A stretch of DNA of 64,000 nucleotides from Sporosarcina sp. ACRSL (GCF_022346605.1 NZ_JAKRNT010000006.1:124001-188000); one strand, 5' to 3'. Shown: positions 36,585 to 45,709, numbered from the stretch's first letter. Numbers and translations: made by a program. The notes: generated from the sequence alone by a model not told the origin.

Positions 36585-37793
36585 TCAATTTTTCACTGTT
36601 TGTTTTTTATTCACCGTGCTATGCACTTCTGTCGGTAGACCCCATAGTTGGATGAAGCCAACTGCCGCTGATTGATCGAATTCATCATCAGACGTATATG
36701 TTGCCAACTTCTCATCATATAACGAGTTGGACGATTTTCTGCCTTCGACGATTGCGTGCCCTTTGAACAATTTGACACGGACGACACCATTGACGTATTG
36801 CTGCGTCTCTTTCACAAAAGCTTCCAACGCATTTCGTAAAGGCGAGAACCATAAGCCATTATAGATGAGCTCACTTAGCTTCTGAGAAACGATTGGCTTG
36901 AAGTGGGCGACGTCTTTGACGAGTGTGATATCTTCCAATTCTTTATGTGCCTTCAACAATGTAATCGCGCCTGGACATTCGTACACTTCACGGGATTTAA
37001 TGCCGACGAGACGGTTTTCGACGTGATCAATTCTACCGACGCCATGTTTTCCGGCGATTTCGTTCAATTTCAAAATCAGTTCGCTCAGTGGGTATTTTTT
37101 GCCGTCAATGCTCACTGGCACCCCTTTATCAAATTCAATTTCAATAATATCCGGCTGATCCGGAGCTTCTTCAATCGAAACTGTCAATCCGAACGCATCT
37201 TCAGGCGGTGCAGCCCAAGGATCTTCAAGGATGCCACATTCATTGCTTCGGCCCCATAAATTTTGGTCGATGGAATAAGGGCTGTCAAGGTCGATCGGAA
37301 TCGGGATATTCTTCTTTTTCGCATAAGCGATTTCTTCTTCACGCGACCAGCTCCATTCACGGACGGGCGCAATTACTTCAAGCGACGGATCAAGTGCTTT
37401 GATGGCCACTTCAAAACGAACTTGGTCATTGCCTTTCCCTGTGCAACCATGCGCAACAGCCGTTGCATTTTCCTTATGCGCCACTTCTACAAGCTTTTTG
37501 GAAATCAATGGACGCGACAAAGCGGAGACGAGCGGATATTTATCTTCATAATACGTGCGAGCCTGCAATGCGAGCAATGCATATTCTTGTGCAAACTCTT
37601 CTTTTGCATCGATTACATAGCTGTTCACCGCACCGACTTGCAAAGCTTTTTGCTGAATGAACTGCAAGTCTTTCCCTTCACCGACGTCCAGGCAACAAGC
37701 GACGACATCGTACCCTTTATCCGTTAACCATTGAACTGCCACTGAGGTATCAAGACCACCTGAATATGCTAAAACGACTTTTTTATTTCCCAT
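36585..37793 (-). CDS. argG: Argininosuccinate synthase ArgG
   Basis: A 402-residue ATP-dependent ligase joining citrulline and aspartate. The ATP-binding AYSGGLDTS loop opens the protein, and [13 protein letters not shown] and [17 protein letters not shown] are family segments. ATG 37793 is used: GGGAGG is nine bases ahead, while ATG 37802 overlaps it. argH, the usual next gene, is not here. An ARG box lies upstream. Confidence 0.95.
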   Translation of the reverse strand: MGNKKVVLAYSGGLDTSVAVQWLTDKGYDVVACCLDVGEGKDLQFIQQKALQVGAVNSYVIDAKEEFAQEYALLALQARTYYEDKYPLVSALSRPLISKKLVEVAHKENATAVAHGCTGKGNDQVRFEVAIKALDPSLEVIAPVREWSWSREEEIAYAKKKNIPIPIDLDSPYSIDQNLWGRSNECGILEDPWAAPPEDAFGLTVSIEEAPDQPDIIEIEFDKGVPVSIDGKKYPLSELILKLNEIAGKHGVGRIDHVENRLVGIKSREVYECPGAITLLKAHKELEDITLVKDVAHFKPIVSQKLSELIYNGLWFSPLRNALEAFVKETQQYVNGVVRVKLFKGHAIVEGRKSSNSLYDEKLATYTSDDEFDQSAAVGFIQLWGLPTEVHSTVNKKQTVKN

Positions 37794-37821
37794 TCTTTTC
37801 ATCCTCCCTTATCTATCGGTA

Positions 37822-37838
37822 TGCATCTTTATTCATTG
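37822..37838 (-). promoter_or_regulatory. Probable ArgR/AhrC operator (ARG box)
   Basis: Read on the minus strand the site is AATGAATAAAGATGCAT, close to the B. subtilis ARG box CATGAATAAAAATKCAAK. It lies about 30-45 bp upstream of the argG start, where a repressor would block transcription when arginine is plentiful. Confidence 0.6.
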
Positions 37839-37913
37839 TAATGTATATTTATAATAACACACATATTTTGAATATCAATAGTTTTGGTTGTAGAAATTTA
37901 AAAAGGCATAATA

Positions 37914-37945
37914 AAACTACCTTACCGATGTATGTAAGGTAGTTT
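37914..37945. terminator. Hairpin at the left edge of dispersed element 1
   Basis: AAACTACCTTAC pairs perfectly with GTAAGGTAGTTT across eight bases. On the minus strand it is followed by a T-rich stretch. It abuts the repeat element at 37946. Confidence 0.75.
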
Positions 37946-38186
37946 CAGCCTGTTGACAAACGCTCGCATCCGTTGTTGGGGCCTACAGGAAGTAGGTCAT
38001 GCATCCGTCGCCGCAGGACGCGGCGCCTTTAGGATGCCTTCCTCCGCTCGTCCGCTCATGAACTTTAGTTTATTCGCGTCTTCGCTCCACTTCGCGCGGG
38101 CTCGCAGGAGGCGAGTCATGCAACCGTCGCCACAGGACGTGGCGCTCTTAGGTTGCCTTCCTTGACAAGCGTTTTCAATCAGGCTG
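37946..38186. repeat. Dispersed ~240 bp structured element, copy 1
   Basis: Closed by imperfect inverted ends CAGCCTGTTGACAAACGCT (37946-37964) and AGCGTTTTCAATCAGGCTG (38168-38186). Inside are two similar modules, each with a small hairpin and a longer one. Module 1: CCTAC-AGGAA-GTAGG (37982-37996), then GCATCC...GGATGC (38001-38037) enclosing CGCCGC-AGGAC-GCGGCG. Module 2: CTCGC-AGGAG-GCGAG (38101-38115), then GCAACC...GGTTGC (38120-38156) enclosing CGCCAC-AGGAC-GTGGCG. Paired bases change together between modules. A second copy is at 59679. Similarity continues about 40 bp past the right end (to CCCTAAAAT). No transposase is encoded; ORFs in it are not genes. Confidence 0.9.
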
Positions 38187-38220
38187 AGGAGATCCTAATT
38201 ATCTAGTAATTCCCTAAAAT

Positions 38221-38259
38221 TGAGTGTAGACAAAGTCAAAATTCGACTTTGTCTACACT
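38221..38259. terminator. Terminator after gdhA
   Basis: A perfect 16 bp stem, GAGTGTAGACAAAGTC with its complement, seven-base loop; AATTTT follows on the minus strand. Confidence 0.82.
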
Positions 38260-38275
38260 CTGGTTGTTTTTGTAA

Positions 38276-39655
38276 TTATCGAATACCGTGAGCAACCATT
38301 GCATTGGCGACTTTTAGGAATCCTGCGATATTGGCGCCCATGACAAGGTTTCCTGGTTTGCCGAATTGTTCGGCCGCTTCTTTACAGCTTTCATAAATGT
38401 TTTTCATCACCGTTTTTAGGCGCATGTCCACTTCTTCTTCCGTCCATGCTAATCTCATGCTGTTTTGCGACATTTCCATTGCGGATACAGCGACTCCTCC
38501 TGCATTTGCGGCTTTTGCTGGGGCAAAGAGAATGTTGTTTTCGAGGAAAATATTGATAGCTTCGATATTGCATGGCATATTGGCACCTTCCCCAAGTGCT
38601 TTTAATCCATTTGCAATGAGCATATGTGCAGAAACTTCGTCGATTTCATTTTGCGTTGCACATGGAAGAGCGATGTCACAAGGGATGGACCAAATCTTTG
38701 TACAATCTTCATGGTATTCGGCGTCGAGATGTTCTTTCGTATATTCCCAAATCCGTTTATTCTCTACTTCCTTCAATCGTTTTACGGTGTTAAGATCGAT
38801 GCCATTCTTATCGTAAATATATCCTGAGGAATCACTGCAAGCAACGACTTTTGCTCCGAGTTGCTGAGCTTTCTCCATCGCATACGTCGAGACGTTTCCC
38901 GATCCAGATACAACGACCGTACTATCTTTGAATGACAGTCCGTTCTCATTCAACATTTCCTCAACAAAATAGACTGTACCGTATCCTGTCGCTTCCTTCC
39001 GTCCTAAAGAGCCTCCATGATTCGGATCCTTGCCTGTCAGGACGCCCGCCTCGTAGCCGCCTTTTAAACGGTTATAATGGCCGAACATATAGCCGATTTC
39101 CCGTTTTCCGACACCGATATCACCGGCAGGAACGTCAATATCCGGACCGATATATTTGCTTAACTCCGTCATAAAGCTTTGAGTGAAGCGCATGATTTCC
39201 CGCTCTGACTTCCCTTTCGGATCAAAGTCGGAGCCACCTTTTCCCGCTCCGATCGGCTGCCCTGTCAGCGCATTTTTAAAAATCTGCTCAAAAGCAAGAA
39301 ACTTCATGATGCTATTATTCACAGAAGGATGAAAACGGATTCCGCCTTTGTACGGACCTAGATCGCTATTGAATTGTACACGGAACCCTCGATTGACATG
39401 GACTTTCCCTTTATCATCCTCCCAAGCGACCCGAAATGAAATGATCCGCTCAGGCTCCGTAATACGCTCAAGGATTCCGTTTCGAATGTATTCAGGATGC
39501 TTGGCAAAGACCGGACGTAGCGAATCGAAAATTTCTCTCGTAGCTTGCAAAAATTCCTTTTCATCCGGATTTCTTTTTTTCACAAGCTCATACACTTCAT
39601 GCACATAATCATTCGCACGGCTTCGGTTGTCTCGGGTATTATCCACTTTTGTCAT
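38276..39655 (-). CDS. gdhA: NADP-specific glutamate dehydrogenase
   Basis: A 459-residue hexameric-type glutamate dehydrogenase that makes glutamate from 2-oxoglutarate and ammonia. KGGIRFHPSVN, the catalytic lysine in GAGKGGSDFDPKG and the nucleotide loop SGSGNVSTYA are clear, and the length is typical of the ~450-residue NADP form (E. coli GdhA type). AAAGGATGAGG supports ATG 39655 over ATG 39664. It stands alone. Confidence 0.93.
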   Translation of the reverse strand: MTKVDNTRDNRSRANDYVHEVYELVKKRNPDEKEFLQATREIFDSLRPVFAKHPEYIRNGILERITEPERIISFRVAWEDDKGKVHVNRGFRVQFNSDLGPYKGGIRFHPSVNNSIMKFLAFEQIFKNALTGQPIGAGKGGSDFDPKGKSEREIMRFTQSFMTELSKYIGPDIDVPAGDIGVGKREIGYMFGHYNRLKGGYEAGVLTGKDPNHGGSLGRKEATGYGTVYFVEEMLNENGLSFKDSTVVVSGSGNVSTYAMEKAQQLGAKVVACSDSSGYIYDKNGIDLNTVKRLKEVENKRIWEYTKEHLDAEYHEDCTKIWSIPCDIALPCATQNEIDEVSAHMLIANGLKALGEGANMPCNIEAINIFLENNILFAPAKAANAGGVAVSAMEMSQNSMRLAWTEEEVDMRLKTVMKNIYESCKEAAEQFGKPGNLVMGANIAGFLKVANAMVAHGIR

Positions 39656-39966
39656 TTCCCTCATCCTTTCTTGAAACTAGCGAAGAAAACATTGGATGGT
39701 GTTAATACTGTAAATGTAAATTAATATTTCAAAATCGTTTCTTCGTTTTATTAAGTATTACTGAAAATATGAATATATACAACTACTTTTTCAGATTACG
39801 AAAATTTCATATGCTATAATATGACGGTTTGAGTAATTTTGTCGAATTTAGGAGTACGAAAATAAAATCATTTACACATTTCTGAACATAGATTATTATT
39901 AGATATATCCAAATTCTAGTTTTCACGATTTGGAAATCGACTATAAAGAGAAAGAGGAGATGCTTT
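39656..39966. other. AT-rich intergenic region between gdhA and a small ORF
   Basis: About 310 bp. A TATAAT at 39815-39820 could be a -10 for the plus strand, but I see no good -35 at the right distance. The gdhA promoter must lie here too. No other gene is visible. Confidence 0.4.
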
Positions 39967-40107
39967 TTGAAATTCAGCAAAATGTTGCGCGCTGTCATAG
40001 GAGCCAATTTAGTAATATTAATGGCTTTCGCATTCCTACCTGCTCTGTTAATCAACCCTGAGATGGACGTTTTCCAAAGCGTAATCAAGTATATTTCAAA
40101 GGAATAA
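39967..40107 (+). CDS. 46-residue small membrane protein
   Basis: The frame starts with TTG (KFSKMLRAVIGANL...) behind GAGG at 39955-39958 and ends KYISKE. One membrane helix spans about residues 8-30 after a basic leader, and a short polar tail follows. It is followed by a perfect 17 bp terminator, which supports a real transcript. No function is known. Confidence 0.6.
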   Translation: MKFSKMLRAVIGANLVILMAFAFLPALLINPEMDVFQSVIKYISKE

Positions 40108-40120
40108 GTACAGATTCATC

Positions 40121-40160
40121 AAAGGAACCATATGTGCTTAGCACATATGGTTCCTTTTTC
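40121..40160. terminator. Bidirectional terminator
   Basis: AAAGGAACCATATGTGC pairs perfectly with its complement (40141-40157) across TTA, then TT. It separates the small ORF from sleL. Confidence 0.93.
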
Positions 40161-40161
40161 G

Positions 40162-41448
40162 TCATCGCTTTCGGATGATGAAATTGTCATGGAGTAGCAG
40201 CCAGTTTTGCGGGAATGCTAATCCTAGCTTCCAGTACATGATTCCACGTAAGTTGAATTCCTTTATCAAGTTAAATTTGGCTTGGATGCTCCGTGCATCT
40301 TCAAACCAAACATCGTGGCGAACGCCGTTATTATCCCAATAAAGGAAAAATGGTGCTTGGGCAACCGGATCGAATTGGATATTCGCATTTCGCCTGATTG
40401 CCAAATTGGTCGCTGATTTTGGACTGAGCGCTCTTGCTGCAACCCCTGTTACAGGCGGATATGGGTACGTCCAATCATAGCCATATAAATTTTGTCCAAG
40501 AAAAATCTTTTCAGGCGGAATCTGACTGACTGCGAATTCAACGACCCGACGAACTTGATTGAGAGGGCTTACAGCTTGTGGTTCACTATAGGAATACCCC
40601 CATTCATACGTCATTAACGTAACGAAATCGCAAATTTCCCCGTGCGCTTTAAAATCAATCCCGCCATAGATCCCCGTTAGAGCGGGACTATTTTTAGGCG
40701 GCAACGCAGAGGATAAGGTCAAGCCTGCCGGATGGAAGCGGTCGCGTGCATTTCGTAGAAACGTATTGTATAATTCCCGGTCTGCCGGTCTAACGAATTC
40801 AAAATCGAAATGGACATCTGAGAAACCAATTCTTTTAGCAGTCTGGACAATATTTTGGAGAAGTCGGTTTTGCACAGTTTGATCGGTAAAGAACACGTGG
40901 GCCAAATCGCCACTGAACGCGAAGTTCTCCAAGTTTGTGACTGCCATCGCATTTAAAACGCCGGCTCGTGCGGCAATTTCAGGAATATCGTCAGTGGGCG
41001 GTGCTTTCAACGATCCATCGCGCTGTGCCTCATAGCTGAACATCGCTAAATACGTCAAATCCTCCTCTACCCTAGTCCGCACTTCCTGGACTTGAGTGTT
41101 TATCGTCGCTTCCCTTGTTTCAACGTATAAAAACGTATCGATAATCGTCCTTCTTCTTTGAGGTATATACAACCGTTGACCTACCTGTAACATGCTCGTC
41201 GGTGAAATGCCATTGATCCTTGCAAGCTCTTCAACCGTTGTGCCATATAATTGAGCAATGCTATAAAGTGATTGACCCGGCCTGACCAAGTGAAAGCTGC
41301 CTGTTATCGGAATGACAAGCGCTTGACCAACAACGATACGGGATGGATCGCTTAATTCATTCGCCGTTGCGATTTCCTCATGTGAAATGCCATACGCTTG
41401 ACCGATGCTGTATAGGCTTTGTCCTTGTTGCACGACGTGTATTTGCAC
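40162..41448 (-). CDS. sleL: Spore cortex-lytic enzyme, LysM plus GH18 (SleL/YaaH type)
   Basis: A 428-residue spore peptidoglycan N-acetylglucosaminidase used during germination. Two LysM repeats (about residues 2-48 and 52-96) bind peptidoglycan; a GH18 barrel follows with the catalytic motif DVHFDFEFV (DxxDxE form). No signal peptide is present, as for SleL, which is placed in the coat by the mother cell. It is divergent from the coat gene at 41609. Confidence 0.9.
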   Translation of the reverse strand: MQIHVVQQGQSLYSIGQAYGISHEEIATANELSDPSRIVVGQALVIPITGSFHLVRPGQSLYSIAQLYGTTVEELARINGISPTSMLQVGQRLYIPQRRRTIIDTFLYVETREATINTQVQEVRTRVEEDLTYLAMFSYEAQRDGSLKAPPTDDIPEIAARAGVLNAMAVTNLENFAFSGDLAHVFFTDQTVQNRLLQNIVQTAKRIGFSDVHFDFEFVRPADRELYNTFLRNARDRFHPAGLTLSSALPPKNSPALTGIYGGIDFKAHGEICDFVTLMTYEWGYSYSEPQAVSPLNQVRRVVEFAVSQIPPEKIFLGQNLYGYDWTYPYPPVTGVAARALSPKSATNLAIRRNANIQFDPVAQAPFFLYWDNNGVRHDVWFEDARSIQAKFNLIKEFNLRGIMYWKLGLAFPQNWLLLHDNFIIRKR

Positions 41449-41608
41449 TTTTATCCACTGCCTTTCATTGACAAAATGTCCTTTAACTTATGCTATTTTC
41501 AGGAGTCTGTGATTATGCGTATTTTGAAATTTTTACATGCATATAGCTTCCTGTTGAAGCCATACTACATCTGATTGAAAATCATTGAAGAAAAGGAGGA
41601 TTACTATT

Positions 41609-42250
41609 TTGACGCAAAATCAATTCGGTGGTGAAATGCATCAAAATATGCATACAGGGGCAATCCCACAACAGATGAACCACGGGGGACACGAGCTTTT
41701 CGATGTTCACGAAGTACTTTCCGGCACAATAGCCACATTGAACCAGGCGATGATTTTACGGCCACATGTAAAGGATCCCGAGTTGCTCGATATTTTGGAC
41801 AGGCAGTACCGTTTTACCTTGGACGAGTATAATATTACGGTGGAATGCTTTAAAACTGGCAAGGACCCGTCGCATCCGACAGGTAGCTACAAGATGAAGC
41901 AAGGAAATGATTTCGTCTACGGCATGAAGCAATCACAACCGAAGAAGCCAATGCAAAATGCAAATGAGATTAATGATGAGATGATTTCAGGCTTCCTTCT
42001 CGGTTCCGCAAAAATGAATGCATCTGCTAAAACGATGGCTGCTCTTGAAGTGACGAACCCAGTCGTCAGACGTGTATTGGCGGATTCGGTTCCGAACTGT
42101 ATTGAAATGGCGTATGAGCTTTCGATTTATCAAAACAAGAACCATTATTACCAAGTACCGCAGCTTGCTCAACAGGATATGCAGGCATTATTGAATGCAT
42201 ATGCTCCTATGCAAGGCCAGCCAGGCATGCCGAATAATACGGTACAATAA
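41609..42250 (+). CDS. CotF-type spore coat protein
   Basis: A 213-residue protein with the ferritin-like four-helix CotF domain in its middle (about 30-190), His/Met/Gln-rich ends and no membrane segment. TTG 41609 (MTQNQFGGE) follows AAAGGAGG. Its place next to sleL supports mother-cell expression. Several Bacillales have many CotF paralogues, so the specific name is left open. Confidence 0.8.
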   Translation: MTQNQFGGEMHQNMHTGAIPQQMNHGGHELFDVHEVLSGTIATLNQAMILRPHVKDPELLDILDRQYRFTLDEYNITVECFKTGKDPSHPTGSYKMKQGNDFVYGMKQSQPKKPMQNANEINDEMISGFLLGSAKMNASAKTMAALEVTNPVVRRVLADSVPNCIEMAYELSIYQNKNHYYQVPQLAQQDMQALLNAYAPMQGQPGMPNNTVQ

Positions 42251-42252
42251 AG

Positions 42253-42289
42253 AAAACTGCCTTGACACAATGTCAGGGCAGTTTTGTTT
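42253..42289 (+). terminator. Terminator after the CotF-like gene
   Basis: AAAACTGCCTTGACA pairs with TGTCAGGGCAGTTTT (one G-T pair), followed by T-rich sequence. Confidence 0.88.
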
Positions 42290-42329
42290 TAAAAGAACAA
42301 TGTTGTTATAAATCGTTGATTTTATGTCG

Positions 42330-42480
42330 GTGCTCGTAACGCTTCGCTTTACTCGCAAAAGCCGTTCTTCGTGACGGCTTTCACTACAGGCGGACGCTTT
42401 CCGCGGGCACGGCTTCAGCCAATCGAACAGCGAAGGGTTCGATTTGCCTTAATTTCTGCGTTCTTTGCAGAAATTAAGGC
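42330..42480. repeat. Diverged copy of the 62 bp unit plus a common intergenic repeat and hairpin
   Basis: Starts with GTGCTCGTAACGCTTCGC, the head of the 62 bp unit, then a GGCGGACGCTTTCCGCGGGC segment that I recall as frequent in Bacillales intergenic DNA. It ends in a perfect 14 bp hairpin (GCCTTAATTTCTGC at 42446-42459 with 42467-42480). Confidence 0.7.
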
Positions 42481-42491
42481 AGCCAATCTTT

Positions 42492-42739
42492 GTGCTCGTA
42501 ACGCTGCACTTTTACTCGCAAAAGCCGTTCTTCGTGACGGCAGGTGCAAAGATGTGCTCGTAACGCTTCGCTTTTACTCGCAAAAGCCGTTCTTCGTGAC
42601 GGCAGGTGCAAAGATGTGCTCGTAACGCTTCGCTTTTACTCGCAAAAGCCGTTCTTCGTTACGGCAAGTGCAAAGATGTGCTCGTAACGCTTCGCTTTTA
42701 CTCGCAAAAGCCGTTCTTCGTTACGGCTTTCGCAGGAGT
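42492..42739. repeat. Four tandem copies of a 62 bp unit
   Basis: GTGCTCGTAACG starts at 42492, 42554, 42616 and 42678, exactly 62 bp apart. Each unit contains GCTTTTACTCGCAAAAGC and GCCGT...ACGGC, two small inverted repeats. Copies differ at a few sites (CTGCAC for CTTCGC in the first; GTTACGG for GTGACGG in the last two). There are no unique spacers and no cas genes, so it is not CRISPR. ORFs through it are not supported. Confidence 0.9.
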
Positions 42740-42822
42740 CGCCGCCCTCCGCTTCAATCAACAGCATTTCCTGATATAAGAGTAAGCATAACAAACGAGA
42801 ATAGTTGACCATACATCGACTC

Positions 42823-43722
42823 TTATAATGATTTATTGACAAAAGATGATGGGATCGGGGATTCGAATTTCATTACTTCTTTTGATACAGGGTGGATGAC
42901 TGTCAGGGCAGTTGCGTGCAGGCCGAGTCTTTTGATTGGATTGACGGTTGAGCCGTATTTTTTGTCACCGACGACAGGATGACCGATTTCCTCCATATGG
43001 ACGCGAATTTGATTTTTTCTACCTGTTTCCAATTTGACTTCCAATAACGAATACTTTCGGTTCGATTTTATTTTCCGATAGTGCGTGATGGCTAGTTGGC
43101 CCCCATTGTCCGTCGGGTTGGAATAGACTTTAAACGTCCTCGTTTCTTTTAGCCAGGATTTAATCGTGTCCGACTCTTTTTTGACATTCCCTTCAACTAA
43201 TGCTGTATAGATCCTTTCCTTCACCATTTCATCCCAATTATCCTGTAATGTCTTCTTCACCTGCTCCGATTTCGCGAACAAGAGCACGCCTGATGTATCT
43301 CGGTCCAATCGATGGACGATGAAAACTCTCTGTCGCGGATCCTGCCTTTTAACATAAGCGGATACTTCGCTGAATGCGGTCGTCTCATTTTTATCTTTTG
43401 CCGCCATCGATAACAGACTGTGTTCCTTATCGATGACGATAATTGCATCATCCTCGTAGATGATTGACAAACCTGTTAACTTGCTTTCATTCAATGCGGC
43501 CTTATTTGCGAGGATTTCCACTTTTTGTCCGGGTAGCAGTGGATGGTTATGTTTCGTCACTGTTCGCCCATCCACAGACACTTGTCCTCTCGTCAATATC
43601 GACTTCACGGAATTCCGGCTATTCTTTTTCATGTTTTCCAATAAAAACGGCAGCAGTTCCGCTTCTTCATTCACTGAGAACACGAAGGAATCTTCCCTTT
43701 TTTTCTTCTGGTTTTTATACAT
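42823..43722 (-). CDS. RluA family pseudouridine synthase
   Basis: A 299-residue RNA pseudouridine synthase. An N-terminal S4-like RNA-binding domain (about 10-75) precedes the catalytic HRLDRDTSGVLLF (Asp in the middle) and KNQIRVHM. It likely modifies rRNA or tRNA; the exact site cannot be read. The start is ATG 43722 behind GAGGAG, in preference to a longer frame. Confidence 0.9.
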   Translation of the reverse strand: MYKNQKKKREDSFVFSVNEEAELLPFLLENMKKNSRNSVKSILTRGQVSVDGRTVTKHNHPLLPGQKVEILANKAALNESKLTGLSIIYEDDAIIVIDKEHSLLSMAAKDKNETTAFSEVSAYVKRQDPRQRVFIVHRLDRDTSGVLLFAKSEQVKKTLQDNWDEMVKERIYTALVEGNVKKESDTIKSWLKETRTFKVYSNPTDNGGQLAITHYRKIKSNRKYSLLEVKLETGRKNQIRVHMEEIGHPVVGDKKYGSTVNPIKRLGLHATALTVIHPVSKEVMKFESPIPSSFVNKSL

Positions 43723-43829
43723 AACTCGTCTCCTCACTCTCTTCGTCAATTATCCATAAATTGCCCTTTGATTTCAAACACTGTATCATTTATGTCAAAA
43801 GCTTTTGTCTACAAAAGGGGGATGTATTC

Positions 43830-44492
43830 ATGAAAGTTGCTATATTTGATTTTGACGGGACACTCTATTCGAAAGAAACATTTACATTATTAATGGATCA
43901 TTTGAAAGAGCATCCGACGTATCGTTCTAAGTATAAGACTTTTTTCCGCGAAATCCTCCCAATATATATCGGATACAAAATGAAAATTGTTCCCGAAGCG
44001 AAAATGAGGGAGCGATCGATGCAAATCTATGCGAATGCCTTGAATTCTTTAACTAAAATAGAGCTTGAACAATATTTTGGTGAAATGAAGGACAGCATGC
44101 GACAAGCTTTCAACGAGGATGTTGTTTCGAAGGTCAGACAGCACCGTAATGACGATATACATGTCATGCTTGTATCCGGTGCTTACACTCCATTATTACA
44201 CGCAGTAACGGATGGCATTGAGTTTGATACGGTCATTGGAACGGATATACCGTTTACAGAAGACGGCGCGTTTGACCATCATACTTCGATCTATCATATC
44301 CAAGGCAAACGGAAAACCGAGAAGGTCATGGAAACATTAGAAGGAAATCAAATCGACTGGGAACAGAGCTATGCATATGGGGACAGCTATTCGGACCTCC
44401 CTGTACTTGAACTCGTCGGAAACCCAGTTGCGGTGAAACCTGACGAACGGTTAAAGAAGGTAGCTGAAGAAAGAAATTGGACGGTTTTATGA
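43830..44492 (+). CDS. HAD-IB family phosphatase
   Basis: A 220-residue HAD hydrolase with nucleophile motif DFDGTLY (residues 6-12), motif II VSGAY and motif III/IV YGDSYSDLPVL. The layout is that of SerB-like HAD-IB phosphatases; it could be a phosphoserine phosphatase-like or other small phosphatase. ATG 43830 follows AAAAGGGGG. Alone on the plus strand. Confidence 0.82.
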   Translation: MKVAIFDFDGTLYSKETFTLLMDHLKEHPTYRSKYKTFFREILPIYIGYKMKIVPEAKMRERSMQIYANALNSLTKIELEQYFGEMKDSMRQAFNEDVVSKVRQHRNDDIHVMLVSGAYTPLLHAVTDGIEFDTVIGTDIPFTEDGAFDHHTSIYHIQGKRKTEKVMETLEGNQIDWEQSYAYGDSYSDLPVLELVGNPVAVKPDERLKKVAEERNWTVL

Positions 44493-44525
44493 TAACTCAT
44501 AGTTCCTAGCGAGAAACACCAAGTA

Positions 44526-44549
44526 ACGGCTCCATTGGGAGTCGTTTTT
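44526..44549 (+). terminator. Terminator after the HAD-IB gene
   Basis: AACGGCTCC pairs with GGAGTCGTT (one G-T), followed by TTT. Confidence 0.75.
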
Positions 44550-44627
44550 GATTTGCTTGTTTACGAGTCTTTCGTTTGGGTATAGAAGGGTGGATTAAAT
44601 CGATGAGATGGTATGAGGTGATTCTAT

Positions 44628-45092
44628 TTGAATTTAATCATTCGTTTGATTGCAACAGGAGTCATAGCTGGATCTGTTTTAACTTTACTAATGAAGCTGG
44701 TTTATGAAATCACCGGAAATAAAGCGTATGTACTTCTATATAATACCGATTATATCCCCGTACTGAATAAATGGGAATCGAGCGAAGTATTCGGCATTAC
44801 ATTCCATTATGTTTTTTGCATCGCCAGCGTCATCGGTCTTTATTTCATCCTGCGGGCCTTCCAGTTGGAACGGCGTATGCTCCCCTACTTTTTTACATAC
44901 ACGATTGGAAGCGGCGTTCTCTTTTTCCTGACATCCTTAACAGACAAACCGCCAGCGTGGACGGATACGAAAGCATGGTTTTACTGGACAGTAAGTCACG
45001 CAGTGTACAGTTGGATTGTCGGGTTCCTCATCATCCGTTGGATTCATAGGAAAGAAAAGGTTTCTATTTCTACATATGAAATGGAAATTTGA
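44628..45092 (+). CDS. Four-helix membrane protein, YagU-like layout
   Basis: A 154-residue protein with four membrane helices (about 5-24, 60-80, 87-105 and 125-142) and an aromatic-rich outer loop. I do not recognise the family with confidence. TTG 44628 follows GAGGTG. Confidence 0.65.
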   Translation: MNLIIRLIATGVIAGSVLTLLMKLVYEITGNKAYVLLYNTDYIPVLNKWESSEVFGITFHYVFCIASVIGLYFILRAFQLERRMLPYFFTYTIGSGVLFFLTSLTDKPPAWTDTKAWFYWTVSHAVYSWIVGFLIIRWIHRKEKVSISTYEMEI

Positions 45093-45120
45093 AAAAAGGA
45101 CTCATTTAAGAGTCCCTTTT
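45092..45120. terminator. Terminator between convergent genes
   Basis: AAAAAAGGACTC and GAGTCCCTTTT form a stem with one bulge across ATTTAA; it overlaps both gene ends. Confidence 0.75.
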
Positions 45121-45618
45121 TAAATTCATTTTAAAGGCTTTAACAACAATTCCGTCGTTCATTGGTTCTAAATCAAGTTCAGGGATACGTTCAAATCCCA
45201 TACGTTCATAAAGAGATAACGCTTTTTTCATAAAAGAAGCAGTATGAAGACCGATTTGTGCATTTTTTTCTTCCTTTGAAATGGTAATACAATGTTGAAC
45301 TAAAGCATTTGCAATCCCTTTTCCGCGAATCGAAGGATCAACCGAAAGCATACGAATTTCTGGAAATTCTTGAACAGTCTCGCTCCAATCGTATGCTTGA
45401 ATTGATGGTGGGAACAATGCGATACTGCCTACAATTTGACCTTCTAGTTCTGTTACGTATATTTTCGCATTATTTTTCAAATCATTATCAGAGATCAGGG
45501 TGTTTTTTAATACTTCCCAGTGTTCTTTTGAAACGAGTTGTTCATATTCCTTGTAACTTTTCAATCTAAGATCCCTAACAGTTTCTATTTCTTCAAGTTT
45601 CATTTCTCTAATTTTCAA
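45106..45618 (-). CDS. GNAT family N-acetyltransferase
   Basis: A 170-residue single-domain acetyltransferase. RMLSVDPSIRGKGIANALV (about 87-105) is the acetyl-CoA binding motif A, and SLYERMGFERI is motif B. TTG 45618 (MKIREMKLEEIE) is chosen since AAGGAG is nine bases upstream and the ATG at 45627 touches it. Substrate unknown. Confidence 0.82.
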   Translation of the reverse strand: MKIREMKLEEIETVRDLRLKSYKEYEQLVSKEHWEVLKNTLISDNDLKNNAKIYVTELEGQIVGSIALFPPSIQAYDWSETVQEFPEIRMLSVDPSIRGKGIANALVQHCITISKEEKNAQIGLHTASFMKKALSLYERMGFERIPELDLEPMNDGIVVKAFKMNLKRDS

Positions 45619-45709
45619 TAAATCCATCTCCTTCAAACGACATCATATTATATATATACCATTCAAAAACTTATTACGTATAGTTATTGACTTTAAACCT
45701 ATATAAAAA

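Noticed and set aside
37953..38165. 70-codon ORF starting MTNARIRCWGL, also at 59686
   Set aside because: It is the translation of the structured repeat element; stem covariation explains the conservation better than a protein.
42371..42625. 84-codon ORF through the 62 bp repeats
   Set aside because: Repeat by-product without a ribosome site.
42492..42739. Tandem repeats as a possible CRISPR array
   Set aside because: Units join directly, there are no unique spacers, and no cas genes are present.
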